A DNA stretch of 64,000 bases, taken from positions 27,967 through 91,966 of the forward strand of contig NZ_JAERQF010000023.1 of NCBI RefSeq assembly GCF_016734815.1, written 5' to 3'. Of the stretch, positions 19,626 to 29,900 are shown in pieces. The position numbers and the translations under genes were made by a program. Position 1 is the first letter of the stretch, and each line of letters begins with the position of its first letter. A model generated the notes under the pieces. The model searched no databases. It was not told the origin of the DNA and worked only from the letters and a program-made list of their open reading frames with translations. Source of the DNA: Hymenobacter rubidus (lineage in GTDB: Bacteria; Bacteroidota; Bacteroidia; Cytophagales; Hymenobacteraceae).

Positions 19626-20021
19626 ATGATTGATAAGATTGCCTGGCTGCACCTGCGCAATGGCCACGTGCTGAGCACCCGCAGCCGGGGCAAAGACCGG
19701 TTCTACTTTCCCGGTGGCAAGCGCGAAGCCGGCGAAACCGATGCGCAGACCCTGCTGCGTGAAATCGAAGAAGAGCTAACCGTGGCCCTCGACCCGGCCA
19801 GCCTGCAATTGGCCGGGGTGTGGGAGGCGCCCGCCCACGGCCACCCGGCGGGCGTGCTTGTGCGCATGACGTGCTACTACGCCCGCTACACCGGCCGGCT
19901 GCAGCCCGCCGCCGAAATCGAAGAAGTGGCGTGGCTCACCTACCGGCACCGGGAGCAGGTGTCCGCCGTCGACCAGCTGATTTTTGACTGGCTGCGGGGA
20001 CAACAGTTGCTGGCCGACTAA
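19626..20021 (+). CDS. NUDIX hydrolase
   Basis: 131 residues. The NUDIX box GX5EX7REUXEEXGU is present as GGKREAGETDAQTLL followed by REIEEEL. The N-terminus IDKIAWLHLRNGHVLSTRSR and the segment GVLVRMTCYYARYTG complete the fold. Hydrolyses a nucleoside-diphosphate-linked compound; substrate not predictable. Near the start a TAGCCTTG (19614-19621) resembles the -7 box with one mismatch. Stands alone between the acyltransferase remnant and an unknown gene. Confidence 0.9.
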   Translation: MIDKIAWLHLRNGHVLSTRSRGKDRFYFPGGKREAGETDAQTLLREIEEELTVALDPASLQLAGVWEAPAHGHPAGVLVRMTCYYARYTGRLQPAAEIEEVAWLTYRHREQVSAVDQLIFDWLRGQQLLAD

Positions 20022-20115
20022 CCGGCCGGGCCGCCGACGTTCCCACCCACAACTTGCATCGGCCGAAAGGAGTACATAGCGGTGGGCAGCCAGCGAAACG
20101 CTGCCCCTACCGTTT

Positions 20116-20694
20116 ATGGATGCACTACGCACATTTACCGGCAACACGGAGGCCGAAATCTGGCAGCAGGTAGCCGCCGATATGGCTCAGCGGGGAGAGT
20201 GGTTTGAGTACGAAGCCGTGCTGCAGCAAGGCGGGTACGAGGTGTATGTCGCCGTGGACATCGACCTGGGCGGCGGCTTCGAAAGCGGCAGCGAGTCGAC
20301 GACCATGACGGCGCGCCTGCCCCGGCCGGTGCCTTTGCGCTTTGCCCTGCACGAGCAGGATTGGGTGCACGAACTGGGCAAGCTCCTGGGCCTGACCGAT
20401 ATTGAGCTGGGCGACCCCGAAATTGATGCTGCCTTCATCATCACCACCAACGAGCCGGCCACCCTGCACGACTTGCTGGCCGACCCCGACCTGCGCCATA
20501 CCTTGCTCCGCTACCGCGACCTGCGCCTGGTGCTGAAGCCCACCGGCTCGGCGCCCGACGAGGAAGCAGTGCTGGAATTCAGCAAAGACACGGCCCTGAC
20601 CGACCCGGCACAACTCCAGGACGTGTACCACCTGCTGCTGACCTTGCTCCAGAAACTGGCGCCCCTGCCGGCTTCAACGGCTGCCTCGCTTTAA
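20116..20694 (+). CDS. Conserved-looking protein of unknown function
   Basis: 192 residues, acidic and soluble, without signal peptide or membrane segment. Features: WFEYEAVLQQGGYEVYVAVD, ARLPRPVPLRFALHEQDWVH, FIITTNEPATLHDLLADPDL, and a C-terminal helix QDVYHLLLTLLQKL. I do not recognise the family. The ATG at 20116 is the only good start. It is independent of the NUDIX gene (94 bp gap). Confidence 0.7.
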   Translation: MDALRTFTGNTEAEIWQQVAADMAQRGEWFEYEAVLQQGGYEVYVAVDIDLGGGFESGSESTTMTARLPRPVPLRFALHEQDWVHELGKLLGLTDIELGDPEIDAAFIITTNEPATLHDLLADPDLRHTLLRYRDLRLVLKPTGSAPDEEAVLEFSKDTALTDPAQLQDVYHLLLTLLQKLAPLPASTAASL

Positions 20695-20827
20695 TCAAGG
20701 CGCAGGACAGTTAGGGCGCGGCAGCCAGCCGGGTTGCTGCCGGCCGCAACAATCTTCAGAATAAGTCTTAAATGCCTGTCTTACAGCGGCAATAATAGGA
20801 GCCGCTGACTACCATTTCTTTGCCCGT

Positions 20828-22168
20828 ATGTCAACTTACTCTGCGCTACCCCTGGCCGCCTTGGCCCTGCTGGTGGGCTGCGGTGGCCCCAGCAACCAGG
20901 AAAAACAGGAAGCCGCCGCCAACACTCCGGCCCAAACCCTGACCACACCCGCCGCCGAACCCGTGCATCTGCCGGCTCCCTACGCCACCAAATCGGTCAC
21001 CCACCGGGTCAACATCCAGCCCTGGCCGGCCGGCCGCACGCCAACGGCGCCCCCTGGCTTCAGCGTGGCCGAGTACGCGGGCAACCTGGACAGCCCGCGC
21101 TGGTTCTACGTGGCCCCCAACGGCGACGTGCTGGTGGCCGAGGCCAGCACCATCCCGATGACGATGACCAAAAAAGTGGCCGCCGAGCTAAAGCTGGACA
21201 AATCCCGCTCGCTGCGCGACCACAGCGCCAACCGCATCACGCTGTTCCGCGACACCAACCAGGACGGCAAGCCTGACCTGCGCACCACCTTCCTCGCCAA
21301 CCTCAGCCAGCCCTTCGGCATGCTGATTGTGGGCAATGCCTTCTACGTGGCCAACACCGATGGCGTGCTGCGCTTTCCTTACCAGCCCGGCGCTACCAAA
21401 ATTGCGGGCTCCGGCCAGCGCATGCTCGACCTACCCAAAGGCGGCTACAACAACCACTGGACCCGCAACCTGCTGGCCAGTGCCGACGGCTCCAAAATCT
21501 ACGTCACCGTGGGCTCCGGCTCCAACGTGCAGGAACACGGGGCCGAAAACGAGGTGCGCCGCGCCAACATTCTCGAAATAAACCCCGACGGCACCGGCGA
21601 GAAAATTTATGCCAGCGGCCTGCGCAACCCCATTGGCCTGCAGTGGCAGCCCGGCACCGGCAAGCTATGGGCCGTGGTGAACGAGCGCGACGAGTTGGGC
21701 GATGAGCTGGTGCCGGACTACTTCACCAGCGTGAAAGAAGGCGGTTTCTACGGCTGGCCCTACTCGTACTACGGCCAGAACGAAGAGCCCCGCCGCAAAA
21801 ATGAGCGGCCCGACCTCGTCAAGAAAGCCCTGGTGCCTGACGTGCCCCTCGGGGCCCACGTAGCGGCCCTGGGCCTCACGTTTTATGACAAGGATGCGTT
21901 TCCGGCCAAGTACCGCCACGGGGCCTTCATCGGCGAGCACGGCTCTTGGAACCGCTCGCAGTACGCGGGCTACAAAGTGGTGTTCGTGCCCTTCGCCAAC
22001 GGCCAGCCCAGCGGCCCGCCCGAGGACTTCCTCACCGGCTTCCTGGCCGGCGGCGACTCGAAGGATGCCTACGGCCGGCCGGTGGGCGTAACCACCCTGC
22101 CCGACGGCTCCCTGCTGGTAGCCGACGACGCAGGCGATAAAATATGGCGGGTGAGCGCCGTGCACTAG
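20828..22168 (+). CDS. PQQ-dependent sugar dehydrogenase-like lipoprotein (sorbosone dehydrogenase type)
   Basis: 446 residues. Lipoprotein signal with lipobox LLVGC (Cys at ~18), then a Thr/Pro/Ala linker and a six-bladed propeller. Family landmarks are GFSVAEYAGNLDSPRWFYVA, NGDVLVAEAS, ITLFRDTNQDGKPD, SGLRNPIGLQWQP, WAVVNERDELGDELVPDYF, GEHGSWNRSQYAGYKVV and PVGVTTLPDGSLLVADD. Family members oxidise aldoses with PQQ at the periplasmic face. Actual substrate unknown. A type-1 repeat follows the stop. Confidence 0.88.
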   Translation: MSTYSALPLAALALLVGCGGPSNQEKQEAAANTPAQTLTTPAAEPVHLPAPYATKSVTHRVNIQPWPAGRTPTAPPGFSVAEYAGNLDSPRWFYVAPNGDVLVAEASTIPMTMTKKVAAELKLDKSRSLRDHSANRITLFRDTNQDGKPDLRTTFLANLSQPFGMLIVGNAFYVANTDGVLRFPYQPGATKIAGSGQRMLDLPKGGYNNHWTRNLLASADGSKIYVTVGSGSNVQEHGAENEVRRANILEINPDGTGEKIYASGLRNPIGLQWQPGTGKLWAVVNERDELGDELVPDYFTSVKEGGFYGWPYSYYGQNEEPRRKNERPDLVKKALVPDVPLGAHVAALGLTFYDKDAFPAKYRHGAFIGEHGSWNRSQYAGYKVVFVPFANGQPSGPPEDFLTGFLAGGDSKDAYGRPVGVTTLPDGSLLVADDAGDKIWRVSAVH

Positions 22169-22215
22169 CAAGGCTGTTTGGGTATGTATACGTTAGGCCG
22201 TCATGCAGGGTGTTT

Positions 22216-22319
22216 AACGGTCATGCAGAGCGTAGCGAAGCATCTTTACCGCACAACGCGACCGCAACGATTGGTTTACTATTGAGGTAAAGATGCTTCG
22301 CTACGCTCTGCATGACGGG
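22216..22319. repeat. Type-1 palindromic intergenic element, copy 5
   Basis: About 104 bp. Its arms carry GCGTAGCGAAGC and the matching GCTTCGCTACGC, where other copies have GCGCAGC / GCTGCGC: both arms changed together. A partial arm (CCGTCATGCAGGG at ~22199) lies just to the left. Confidence 0.88.
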
Positions 22320-22428
22320 TGAGCAAACACCAGTCGAACGCTCTGCTTGGCTGAGTTTGATGGGAAGTATGGTAGAAAACAGGTTCTGTCTTACCTTTCT
22401 GGCTATCACGCCCACCAAATAGCAACCG

Positions 22429-24555
<2,127 letters not shown>

Positions 24556-24570
24556 ATTTCATTTGGTTTT

Positions 24571-24612
24571 GCAAAAAAGCCTGCCGTCCCAATGGGGGCG
24601 GCAGGCTTTTTG
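24571..24612. terminator. Rho-independent terminator
   Basis: AAAAAAGCCTGCCG / CGGCAGGCTTTTTGG stem after the S9 peptidase gene, convergent with selO. Confidence 0.9.
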
Positions 24613-24671
24613 GTGGTCGGGGAATCGGGTGTTTAGCGCAGCGCAGAGGCGGGCGGGCTCCCTTTGTGGGC

Positions 24672-26267
24672 TTAGGAACTGCACGAGAGCGTGGCCGACC
24701 CCGGTTTGTCACGGGCCCAGTCGGGGCGTTTGGCCGCCAGGGCCGCGTGGTCCGGGTGTTCGTCAAACGGCGTTTTGAGAACGTGCATGAGGGTTTCCAG
24801 CGCGGTTAGGTCACCGGTTTGGGCGGCTTCGATGGCTTGCTGGGCGAGGTAGTTGCGCAGCACGTATTTCGGGTTGGCTGCCAACATGGTGGTGCGGGTT
24901 TCTTCCCCGCTGGCGGCCTCCTGCCGCAGGCGCGTAGCATACTGCCGCAGCCATTGCAGCAGGTTGCGGTCCTCGTTGGGTGCTGCCGAATAGGCCGCAG
25001 CTGCAATCAGTTCCTGAAACAGGGCCGCCTCATTATCCGGCGCAGCCATCAGCGCGGGAGCCAGGTGCGAGAGCTGCCGGAAAAACAGCGTCATGTCAAT
25101 CTCAGGCTCCGACAAGGCCTGGGGCAGGGCTTCGGTCAGGGCGCGGTCCTCGTCGGGCATCAGGGGCGTCAGGCCCAGTTTGCGCAGCAGGAGCGTGTGC
25201 TGCGTGCTGGCCAGGGTGCTGGCGTACTCGTTCAGGCCACTGCGTAGTGCCTGGGCATCGGGCACCAGGGGCGTCAGGGCTTGGGCCAGGGCCATCAGGT
25301 TCCACAGGGCCACGCGGGGCTGCTGGCCAAAGGCATAGCGCCGCGAGCCGAAGTCGGTGGTGTTGGGCGTCCAGTCGGGGTCGTATGGTTCCAGCCAGCC
25401 GTAGGGGCCGTAGTCGACGGTGAGGCCCAGAATGGACATGTTGTCGGTGTTCATCACGCCGTGCACAAAGCCCACGGTCATCCAGTGCGCAATCATCACG
25501 GCCGTGCGCCGGCTCACTTCCTCAAACCAGCGCAGGTACGTTTCGGGCGAGGGCGGGCCCAGCTCGGGGTAGTGGTGGCGCAGGGTGTAGTCGGCCAGGG
25601 CCCGCAGGTTGTCGATTTCGCCCTGCGCCGTCATCAGCTGGAAGTTGCCAAACCGGATGAAGGTGGGTGCCACCCGCGCCACAATGGCGCCCGGCTCAGC
25701 CTGGGCGTTGCCGTTGTAGAACATGTCGCGCACCACTTCGTCGCCGGTGCCTACCAAGCTCAGGGCGCGGGTGGTGGGCACGCCGAGGTGGTGCATGGCC
25801 TCGCTGCACAAAAACTCCCGCAGCGAAGAGCGCAGCACCGCCCGGCCATCGGCGCGGCGCGAGTAGGGCGTGGGGCCGGCGCCCTTCAGCTGGATTTCCC
25901 AGCGCGACCCGTCTACGGCCACCGCCTGGCCCAGCGAAATGGCGCGGCCGTCGCCCAGCTGCCCGGCCCAGTTGCCGAACTGGTGCCCGCCGTAGCGCGC
26001 CGCAAAGGGCTTCATGCTGGCCGTGACGAGGTTGCCAGCCAGCGCATCCACCGCCGGGCCGCGCTCGGTGGGCTTGGCCAGCCCGAGAAAGTCGCCCATC
26101 TCCTCGGACCAAGCCAACAAGTGCGGACTTTCCACGGGCGTGGGCTGCACCAGCGAGTAGCAGTAGCCGGGCACCTGCCGCGAGCCTTTGTTGCCGGATG
26201 TTTCGCCCCGCAGCTCGTCCACAAAAGGGTTTTGGAAGGAAATTTGGTCAACGGGAGAGGCATTCAT
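24672..26267 (-). CDS. selO: Protein adenylyltransferase SelO
   Basis: 531 residues of the YdiU/SelO pseudokinase family, which AMPylates proteins on Ser/Thr/Tyr. Landmarks: RYGGHQFGNWAGQLGDGRA (ATP-binding loop), ELQLKGAGPTPYSRRADGRA-like block here as IQLKGAGPTPYSRRADGRA, FLCSEAMHHLGVPTTRALSL, GFVHGVMNTDNMSILGLTVD (metal and catalytic region) and YGPYGWLEPYDP. The C-terminus SCSS matches the position of selenocysteine in animal SelO, with Cys instead. The ATG at 26267 (MNASPVDQ) is chosen; the longer frame to 26387 lacks family similarity. Confidence 0.94.
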   Translation of the reverse strand: MNASPVDQISFQNPFVDELRGETSGNKGSRQVPGYCYSLVQPTPVESPHLLAWSEEMGDFLGLAKPTERGPAVDALAGNLVTASMKPFAARYGGHQFGNWAGQLGDGRAISLGQAVAVDGSRWEIQLKGAGPTPYSRRADGRAVLRSSLREFLCSEAMHHLGVPTTRALSLVGTGDEVVRDMFYNGNAQAEPGAIVARVAPTFIRFGNFQLMTAQGEIDNLRALADYTLRHHYPELGPPSPETYLRWFEEVSRRTAVMIAHWMTVGFVHGVMNTDNMSILGLTVDYGPYGWLEPYDPDWTPNTTDFGSRRYAFGQQPRVALWNLMALAQALTPLVPDAQALRSGLNEYASTLASTQHTLLLRKLGLTPLMPDEDRALTEALPQALSEPEIDMTLFFRQLSHLAPALMAAPDNEAALFQELIAAAAYSAAPNEDRNLLQWLRQYATRLRQEAASGEETRTTMLAANPKYVLRNYLAQQAIEAAQTGDLTALETLMHVLKTPFDEHPDHAALAAKRPDWARDKPGSATLSCSS

Positions 26268-26458
26268 GGCAGCGCAGTTTTGGGGTGGCAAAGCCAAGTA
26301 CGCAGCACCCCAATGGCGCGGCGACTGGCCTTGTCCAAACGGCCCGCAGGCCCGCATGTTTTGGCTGAGCTTTACGGCGCAAGGCACTACGGTGCCTGGT
26401 GGCTGGGCATCAGGGCGGTTGCTAAGAGGCTTCTCCCCAAGAATGATATATCCAATTC

Positions 26459-26568
26459 AGACCCGTCCTGCTGAGCTTGTCGAAGCATCTCTACCGCGCA
26501 AGTAATCCTTCGGTTGAATTTACTGCTGCAGTAGAGATGCTTCGACTGCACTCAGCAGGACGGGTCTG
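26459..26568. repeat. Type-1 palindromic element, copy 6 (divergent)
   Basis: About 110 bp. Ends are CAGACCCGTCCTGCTGAGC and its partial complement GCTCAGCAGGACGGGTCTG with one mismatch (CACTCAGC), and the core GAAGCATCTCTAC is kept. The outer arm differs from the other copies but still pairs. Confidence 0.8.
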
Positions 26569-26586
26569 ACGGCCATCTAATGGCTG

Positions 26587-27510
26587 CTAAGACAACGCCT
26601 GTGGAGGCGGCGATGAGCCCGTGCCCGCCGGGCGGGTGCGGTCTTGCGGCAGCGGCACAAATTCCGTGTTGTCGTTCGGGGGCAAGGCAATGCGGCCGGC
26701 TTGCCAGTCGGCTTTGGCCTGCTCAATCCGCTCGCGGCGCGACGACACGAAGTTCCACCAGATGAACCGCTCGCCCAGCGGCTCGCCGCCCAGCAGCAGC
26801 AGCGTGCTCGGCTCGTGGGCCACCAGCACGGGGTCGAGGCCGGGCGTGAAAACCAGCAACTGGCCCGGCGTGTAGGCGCGGCCGCTCACTTCCACACGGC
26901 CCTTGGCCACGTAGGCGCCGCGCTCGGGGTAGCCGCGGGGCAGGCCGAAGCGGGCGCCCGCCTGCAACACCACGTGCAGGTAAAACAGCGGCGAATGGTT
27001 TTTGACGTCATTTTTCAGCCCGAAGGCGTCGCCCGCAATGAGCCGCATCCACACGCCGGTATCGGTGAAGATGGGTAGTTGCTGCGGCTGGTAGTTGGCG
27101 AAGGTGGGCGCCTGTTCCTCGTCGGCTTCTGGCAGCGCCACCCAGGTCTGAATCATTTCCAGGGCGCCGCCGGCCAGCGCGGCCGGGTCCTCAAACCGCT
27201 CGGAATGCGCAATGCCGGCGCCGGCCGTCATCCAGTTCACCTCGCCGGGCCGGATGAGCTGCTCCACGCCCAGGCTGTCGCGGTGCGTCACCTGCCCGCC
27301 AAACAGGTAGCTCACCGTGCTCAGGCCGATGTGCGGATGCGGCAGCACGTCGAGACTTGACATCTGCGTCGGGGCTACGCTCACCGGCCCGGCGTGGTCC
27401 ATGAATATGAACGGGCCCAGCATGCGCCGCAGCCGGTAGGGGAGGATGCGTTGCACCGCGAAACCAGGCATAATGGCGGCCGGGCGGGCATCAATCACAA
27501 GGTCGAGCAT
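26587..27510 (-). CDS. Pirin family protein
   Basis: 307 residues, bicupin. The N-terminal cupin has the metal-binding set in DVLPHPHIGLSTVSYLF and the later His/Glu in THRDSLG, with VNWMTAGAGIAHSER typical of pirins. The C-terminal cupin contains GPQLLVF-like strands here as PGQLLVFTPGLDPVLVAH and ends in a Pro-rich tail. Pirins include quercetinases and redox-sensing regulators; which applies cannot be told. It precedes nothing on its strand but the divergent repeat, and uxuA ends 25 bp upstream of its start. Confidence 0.92.
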   Translation of the reverse strand: MLDLVIDARPAAIMPGFAVQRILPYRLRRMLGPFIFMDHAGPVSVAPTQMSSLDVLPHPHIGLSTVSYLFGGQVTHRDSLGVEQLIRPGEVNWMTAGAGIAHSERFEDPAALAGGALEMIQTWVALPEADEEQAPTFANYQPQQLPIFTDTGVWMRLIAGDAFGLKNDVKNHSPLFYLHVVLQAGARFGLPRGYPERGAYVAKGRVEVSGRAYTPGQLLVFTPGLDPVLVAHEPSTLLLLGGEPLGERFIWWNFVSSRRERIEQAKADWQAGRIALPPNDNTEFVPLPQDRTRPAGTGSSPPPQALS

Positions 27511-27534
27511 GACGTGCGCTATTTACGGACCGCG

Positions 27535-28698
27535 TTATAGGCTGCGGCTGATGCCCATTTCCAGGCCGCGCAGCTCGGCCAGGCCGCGCAGGCGGCCGAT
27601 GGCCGAGTAGCCGGGGTTGGTTTTCTTGTGCAGGTCGTCGAGCATCTGGTGGCCGTGGTCGGGGCGCATGGGCAGGCTCACGTTGCGCTGGCGCATCACC
27701 TGCACCAGCGCGCGCATCACGGCATACATGTCCACGTCGCCTTCCAGGTGGTTGGCTTCGTAGAAATTGCCCTCGGCATCGCGCTGGGTGCTGCGCAGGT
27801 GAATGAAGTGAATGCGCTCGGCAAACTGCTGCACCATGGCCGGCAGGTCGTTGTCGGCCCGCACGCCGAAGGAGCCGGTGCAGAAGCACAAGCCGTTGCT
27901 GCGCGAAGGCACGGCGGCCGCCAGCGCGGCCACGTCCTCGGCGGTGCTCACCACGCGGGGCAGACCCAGGATGGCGTAGGGCGGGTCGTCGGGGTGGATG
28001 GCCAGGTTGATGCCCACCGACTCGGCCACGGGCACCACGGCCTGCAAAAACAGAATCAGGTGCTCGCGCAGCTTGGCCGCGTCGATGCCTTCGTAGGCGT
28101 CGAGCGCCTGCTGGAATTGCCCCAGCGTGAAGCTTTCCTCGCTGCCCGGCAGGCCGGCAATGATGTTTCGTTGCAGCAGCTGCTTCTCGTCGTCGCTCAT
28201 CGCCGCGAAGCGGGCTTCGGCTTTGCGCAGCTCCTCGGGCGTATAGTCCTGGGCGGCGTTCTGGCGCTTCAGCAGCAGCGTATCGAAAGCCACGAAGGCA
28301 GCTTTCTCGAAGCGCAGGGCTTTGGAGCCGTCTTCTACTTCGTAGGCTAGGTCGGTGCGCGTCCAGTCGAGGACGGGCATGAAATTGTAGGTGACCGTGA
28401 AGATGCCGCAGGCGGCCAGGTTGCGCAGCGACTCCTGGTAGTTGGTGATGTATTGCTGGAAGTTGCCAGTGCGGGTTTTGATGTTTTCGTGCACGGGCAC
28501 GCTTTCCACCACGCTCCACGTGAGGCCGGCGGCGCGCACGATTTCCTGGCGCTTTTTGATTTCCTCCACGGTCCAGACCTGGCCGTTGGGGATGTGGTGC
28601 AGGGCCGAAACCACGTCGGTAGCGCCGGCCTGGCGGATGTCGGCGAGACCTACAGGGTCATTGGGGCCGTACCAGCGCCAGCTTTGGATGATGGGCAT
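27535..28698 (-). CDS. uxuA: Mannonate dehydratase
   Basis: 387 residues. Converts D-mannonate to 2-keto-3-deoxygluconate in glucuronate catabolism. Starts MPIIQSWRWYGPNDPVGLAD, as in the family; conserved blocks include GATDVVSALHHIPNGQVW, VVESVPVHENIKTRTG, TYNFMPVLDWTRTDL, LAIHPDDPPYAILGLPRVVS, NGLCFCTGSFG and LPMRPDHGHQML with the metal-binding His and Asp residues. The ATG at 28698 is used; a longer frame runs into a type-2 repeat. Last gene of the minus-strand polysaccharide locus. Confidence 0.95.
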   Translation of the reverse strand: MPIIQSWRWYGPNDPVGLADIRQAGATDVVSALHHIPNGQVWTVEEIKKRQEIVRAAGLTWSVVESVPVHENIKTRTGNFQQYITNYQESLRNLAACGIFTVTYNFMPVLDWTRTDLAYEVEDGSKALRFEKAAFVAFDTLLLKRQNAAQDYTPEELRKAEARFAAMSDDEKQLLQRNIIAGLPGSEESFTLGQFQQALDAYEGIDAAKLREHLILFLQAVVPVAESVGINLAIHPDDPPYAILGLPRVVSTAEDVAALAAAVPSRSNGLCFCTGSFGVRADNDLPAMVQQFAERIHFIHLRSTQRDAEGNFYEANHLEGDVDMYAVMRALVQVMRQRNVSLPMRPDHGHQMLDDLHKKTNPGYSAIGRLRGLAELRGLEMGISRSL

Positions 28699-28713
28699 TT
28701 TTTCTAGGGTTTT

Positions 28714-28884
28714 GTTCTGCCGAAGCGCCTCACCCCCGGCCCCCTCTCCGAAAAGGAGAGGGGGAGCCACGGTAGTGCGGGCGTCGTGTTCAATAGTTGT
28801 GTTCAATAATAAGCAAACGTTGTCGACTGGCTCCTCCTCTCCTTTTCGGAGAGGGGGCCGGGGGGGGAGGCGCCTCGGCAGAAC
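28714..28884. repeat. Type-2 palindromic element, copy 1
   Basis: About 171 bp. Outer arms GTTCTGCCGA(A)GCGCCTC / GAGGCGCCTCGGCAGAAC. Inner arms CCCCCGGCCCCCTCTCC and complement, with GAAAAGGAGAGGGGG. The ~60-bp centre holds a GTGTTCAATA duplication and a LacI-operator-like GCAAACGTTGTC. It separates uxuA from the SDR gene. A second copy lies inside the gene at 33401-34966. Confidence 0.85.
28813..28824. promoter_or_regulatory. Weak LacI-type operator match upstream of uxuA
   Basis: GCAAACGTTGTC, two mismatches from the palindrome GCAAACGTTTGC, ~115 bp upstream of the uxuA ATG and in the centre of the type-2 repeat. See the stronger sites at 42124 and 50936. Confidence 0.35.
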
Positions 28885-28895
28885 AACTAAAGTTT

Positions 28896-29711
28896 TTACA
28901 CGCCGCTATAAGCATTAAAACCACCATCGACCACCACCGTTTCGCCATTCACGAAGCGCGAGGCGCTGCTGAGCAAGTAAATCAGCGTCCCCGTCAGTTC
29001 CTCGGGCTCGCCGAAGCGGCCGAAGGGCGTATTCGCGATAAACTTGCGGGCGCGGTCGGTGTGCGAGCCGTCGGCTTCGAGCATCAGACTGCGGTTTTGC
29101 TCGGTGAGAAACACGCCGGGCGCGATGGCGTTCATGCGGATGCCGCCGCCGTAGCGCTGGCCCAGCTCGGTGGCCATCCAGCGGGTGTAGCCTTCAATAG
29201 CCGTTTTGGCCAGCGTGTAACCCAGCACGCGGGTGAGGGGCCGCTGGGCCGTGAGCGAAGAGATGTTGACGATGGAGCCGCTGCCCTGCTCGGCCATTAC
29301 GCGGCCAAATACGGTGGTCGGGATGATGGTGCCGAAGAGGTTCAAATCCACGGCCTGGCGGGTGTCTTCAATGCCCACATCAAACAGGTTTTGGCTGGGG
29401 CCAACGGTGGCGCCGGGCATGTTGCCGCCGGCGGCATTCACCAGTCCGTCGATGCGGCCCCAGGTGCGCATAATGGTATCGCAAGCCGCATTCATCTGGC
29501 CCACGTCCAGCACATCGCCGAGAACGACCAGGCACGCACCGCCGGCGTTGCGGATGGCGGCGGCTCGGGCTTCGGCCCGCTCGGCGTTGCGGCCCAGAAT
29601 GGCCACTTTGGCCCCGGCCTCGGCCACGGCCAACGACATGGAGGCGCCCAGCACCCCGGTGGCCCCGGTGATGATGACGACCTTGTTTTCTAACGAGAAT
29701 TGGTTGGGCAT
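28896..29711 (-). CDS. SDR-family oxidoreductase, probable D-mannonate oxidoreductase
   Basis: 271 residues. Rossmann motif TGATGVLGASM (TGxxxGxG), NAAG at the usual place (LVNAAGGNM), catalytic Ser in IVNISSLTA, and YTLAKTAIEGYTRWMA with Tyr and Lys of the YxxxK motif. Ends with the SDR signature GGFNAYSGV. Its position beside uxuA makes fructuronate/mannonate interconversion the likely reaction, replacing the long-chain UxuB enzyme; this is inferred from context. Start at 29711 or 29717 (MPMPNQF); the frame further upstream crosses a 23-bp tandem repeat and a type-1 element. Confidence 0.87.
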   Translation of the reverse strand: MPNQFSLENKVVIITGATGVLGASMSLAVAEAGAKVAILGRNAERAEARAAAIRNAGGACLVVLGDVLDVGQMNAACDTIMRTWGRIDGLVNAAGGNMPGATVGPSQNLFDVGIEDTRQAVDLNLFGTIIPTTVFGRVMAEQGSGSIVNISSLTAQRPLTRVLGYTLAKTAIEGYTRWMATELGQRYGGGIRMNAIAPGVFLTEQNRSLMLEADGSHTDRARKFIANTPFGRFGEPEELTGTLIYLLSSASRFVNGETVVVDGGFNAYSGV

Positions 29712-29720
29712 TGGCATAGG

Positions 29721-29766
29721 GCTTGGGTTGGTAGATATTAAAAGCTTGGGTTGGTAGATATTAAAA
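29721..29766. repeat. Exact 23-bp tandem duplication
   Basis: A 23-bp unit beginning GCTTGGGTTGGTAGATATTA occurs twice with no mismatch (29721-29743 and 29744-29766), immediately upstream of the SDR start codon. Looks like a recent slippage event in a leader. Confidence 0.95.
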
Positions 29767-29777
29767 CAGGGGTTTTC

Positions 29778-29878
29778 GAACGTCATGCCGAGCGCAGCCG
29801 AGGCATCTCGCTCGCATCGTTCAACGATTGAGTTACTGCTACACGCGAGATGCCTCGGCTGCGCTCTGCATGACGTTC
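29778..29878. repeat. Type-1 palindromic intergenic element, copy 7
   Basis: About 101 bp; GAACGTCATGCCGAGCGCAG ... GCATGACGTTC. Between the GH3 and SDR genes. The left arm has CCGAG where the right has CTCTG, so the outer stem has a mismatch. Confidence 0.87.
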
Positions 29879-29900
29879 ATCTTCGTGCTGCATAACGTTG

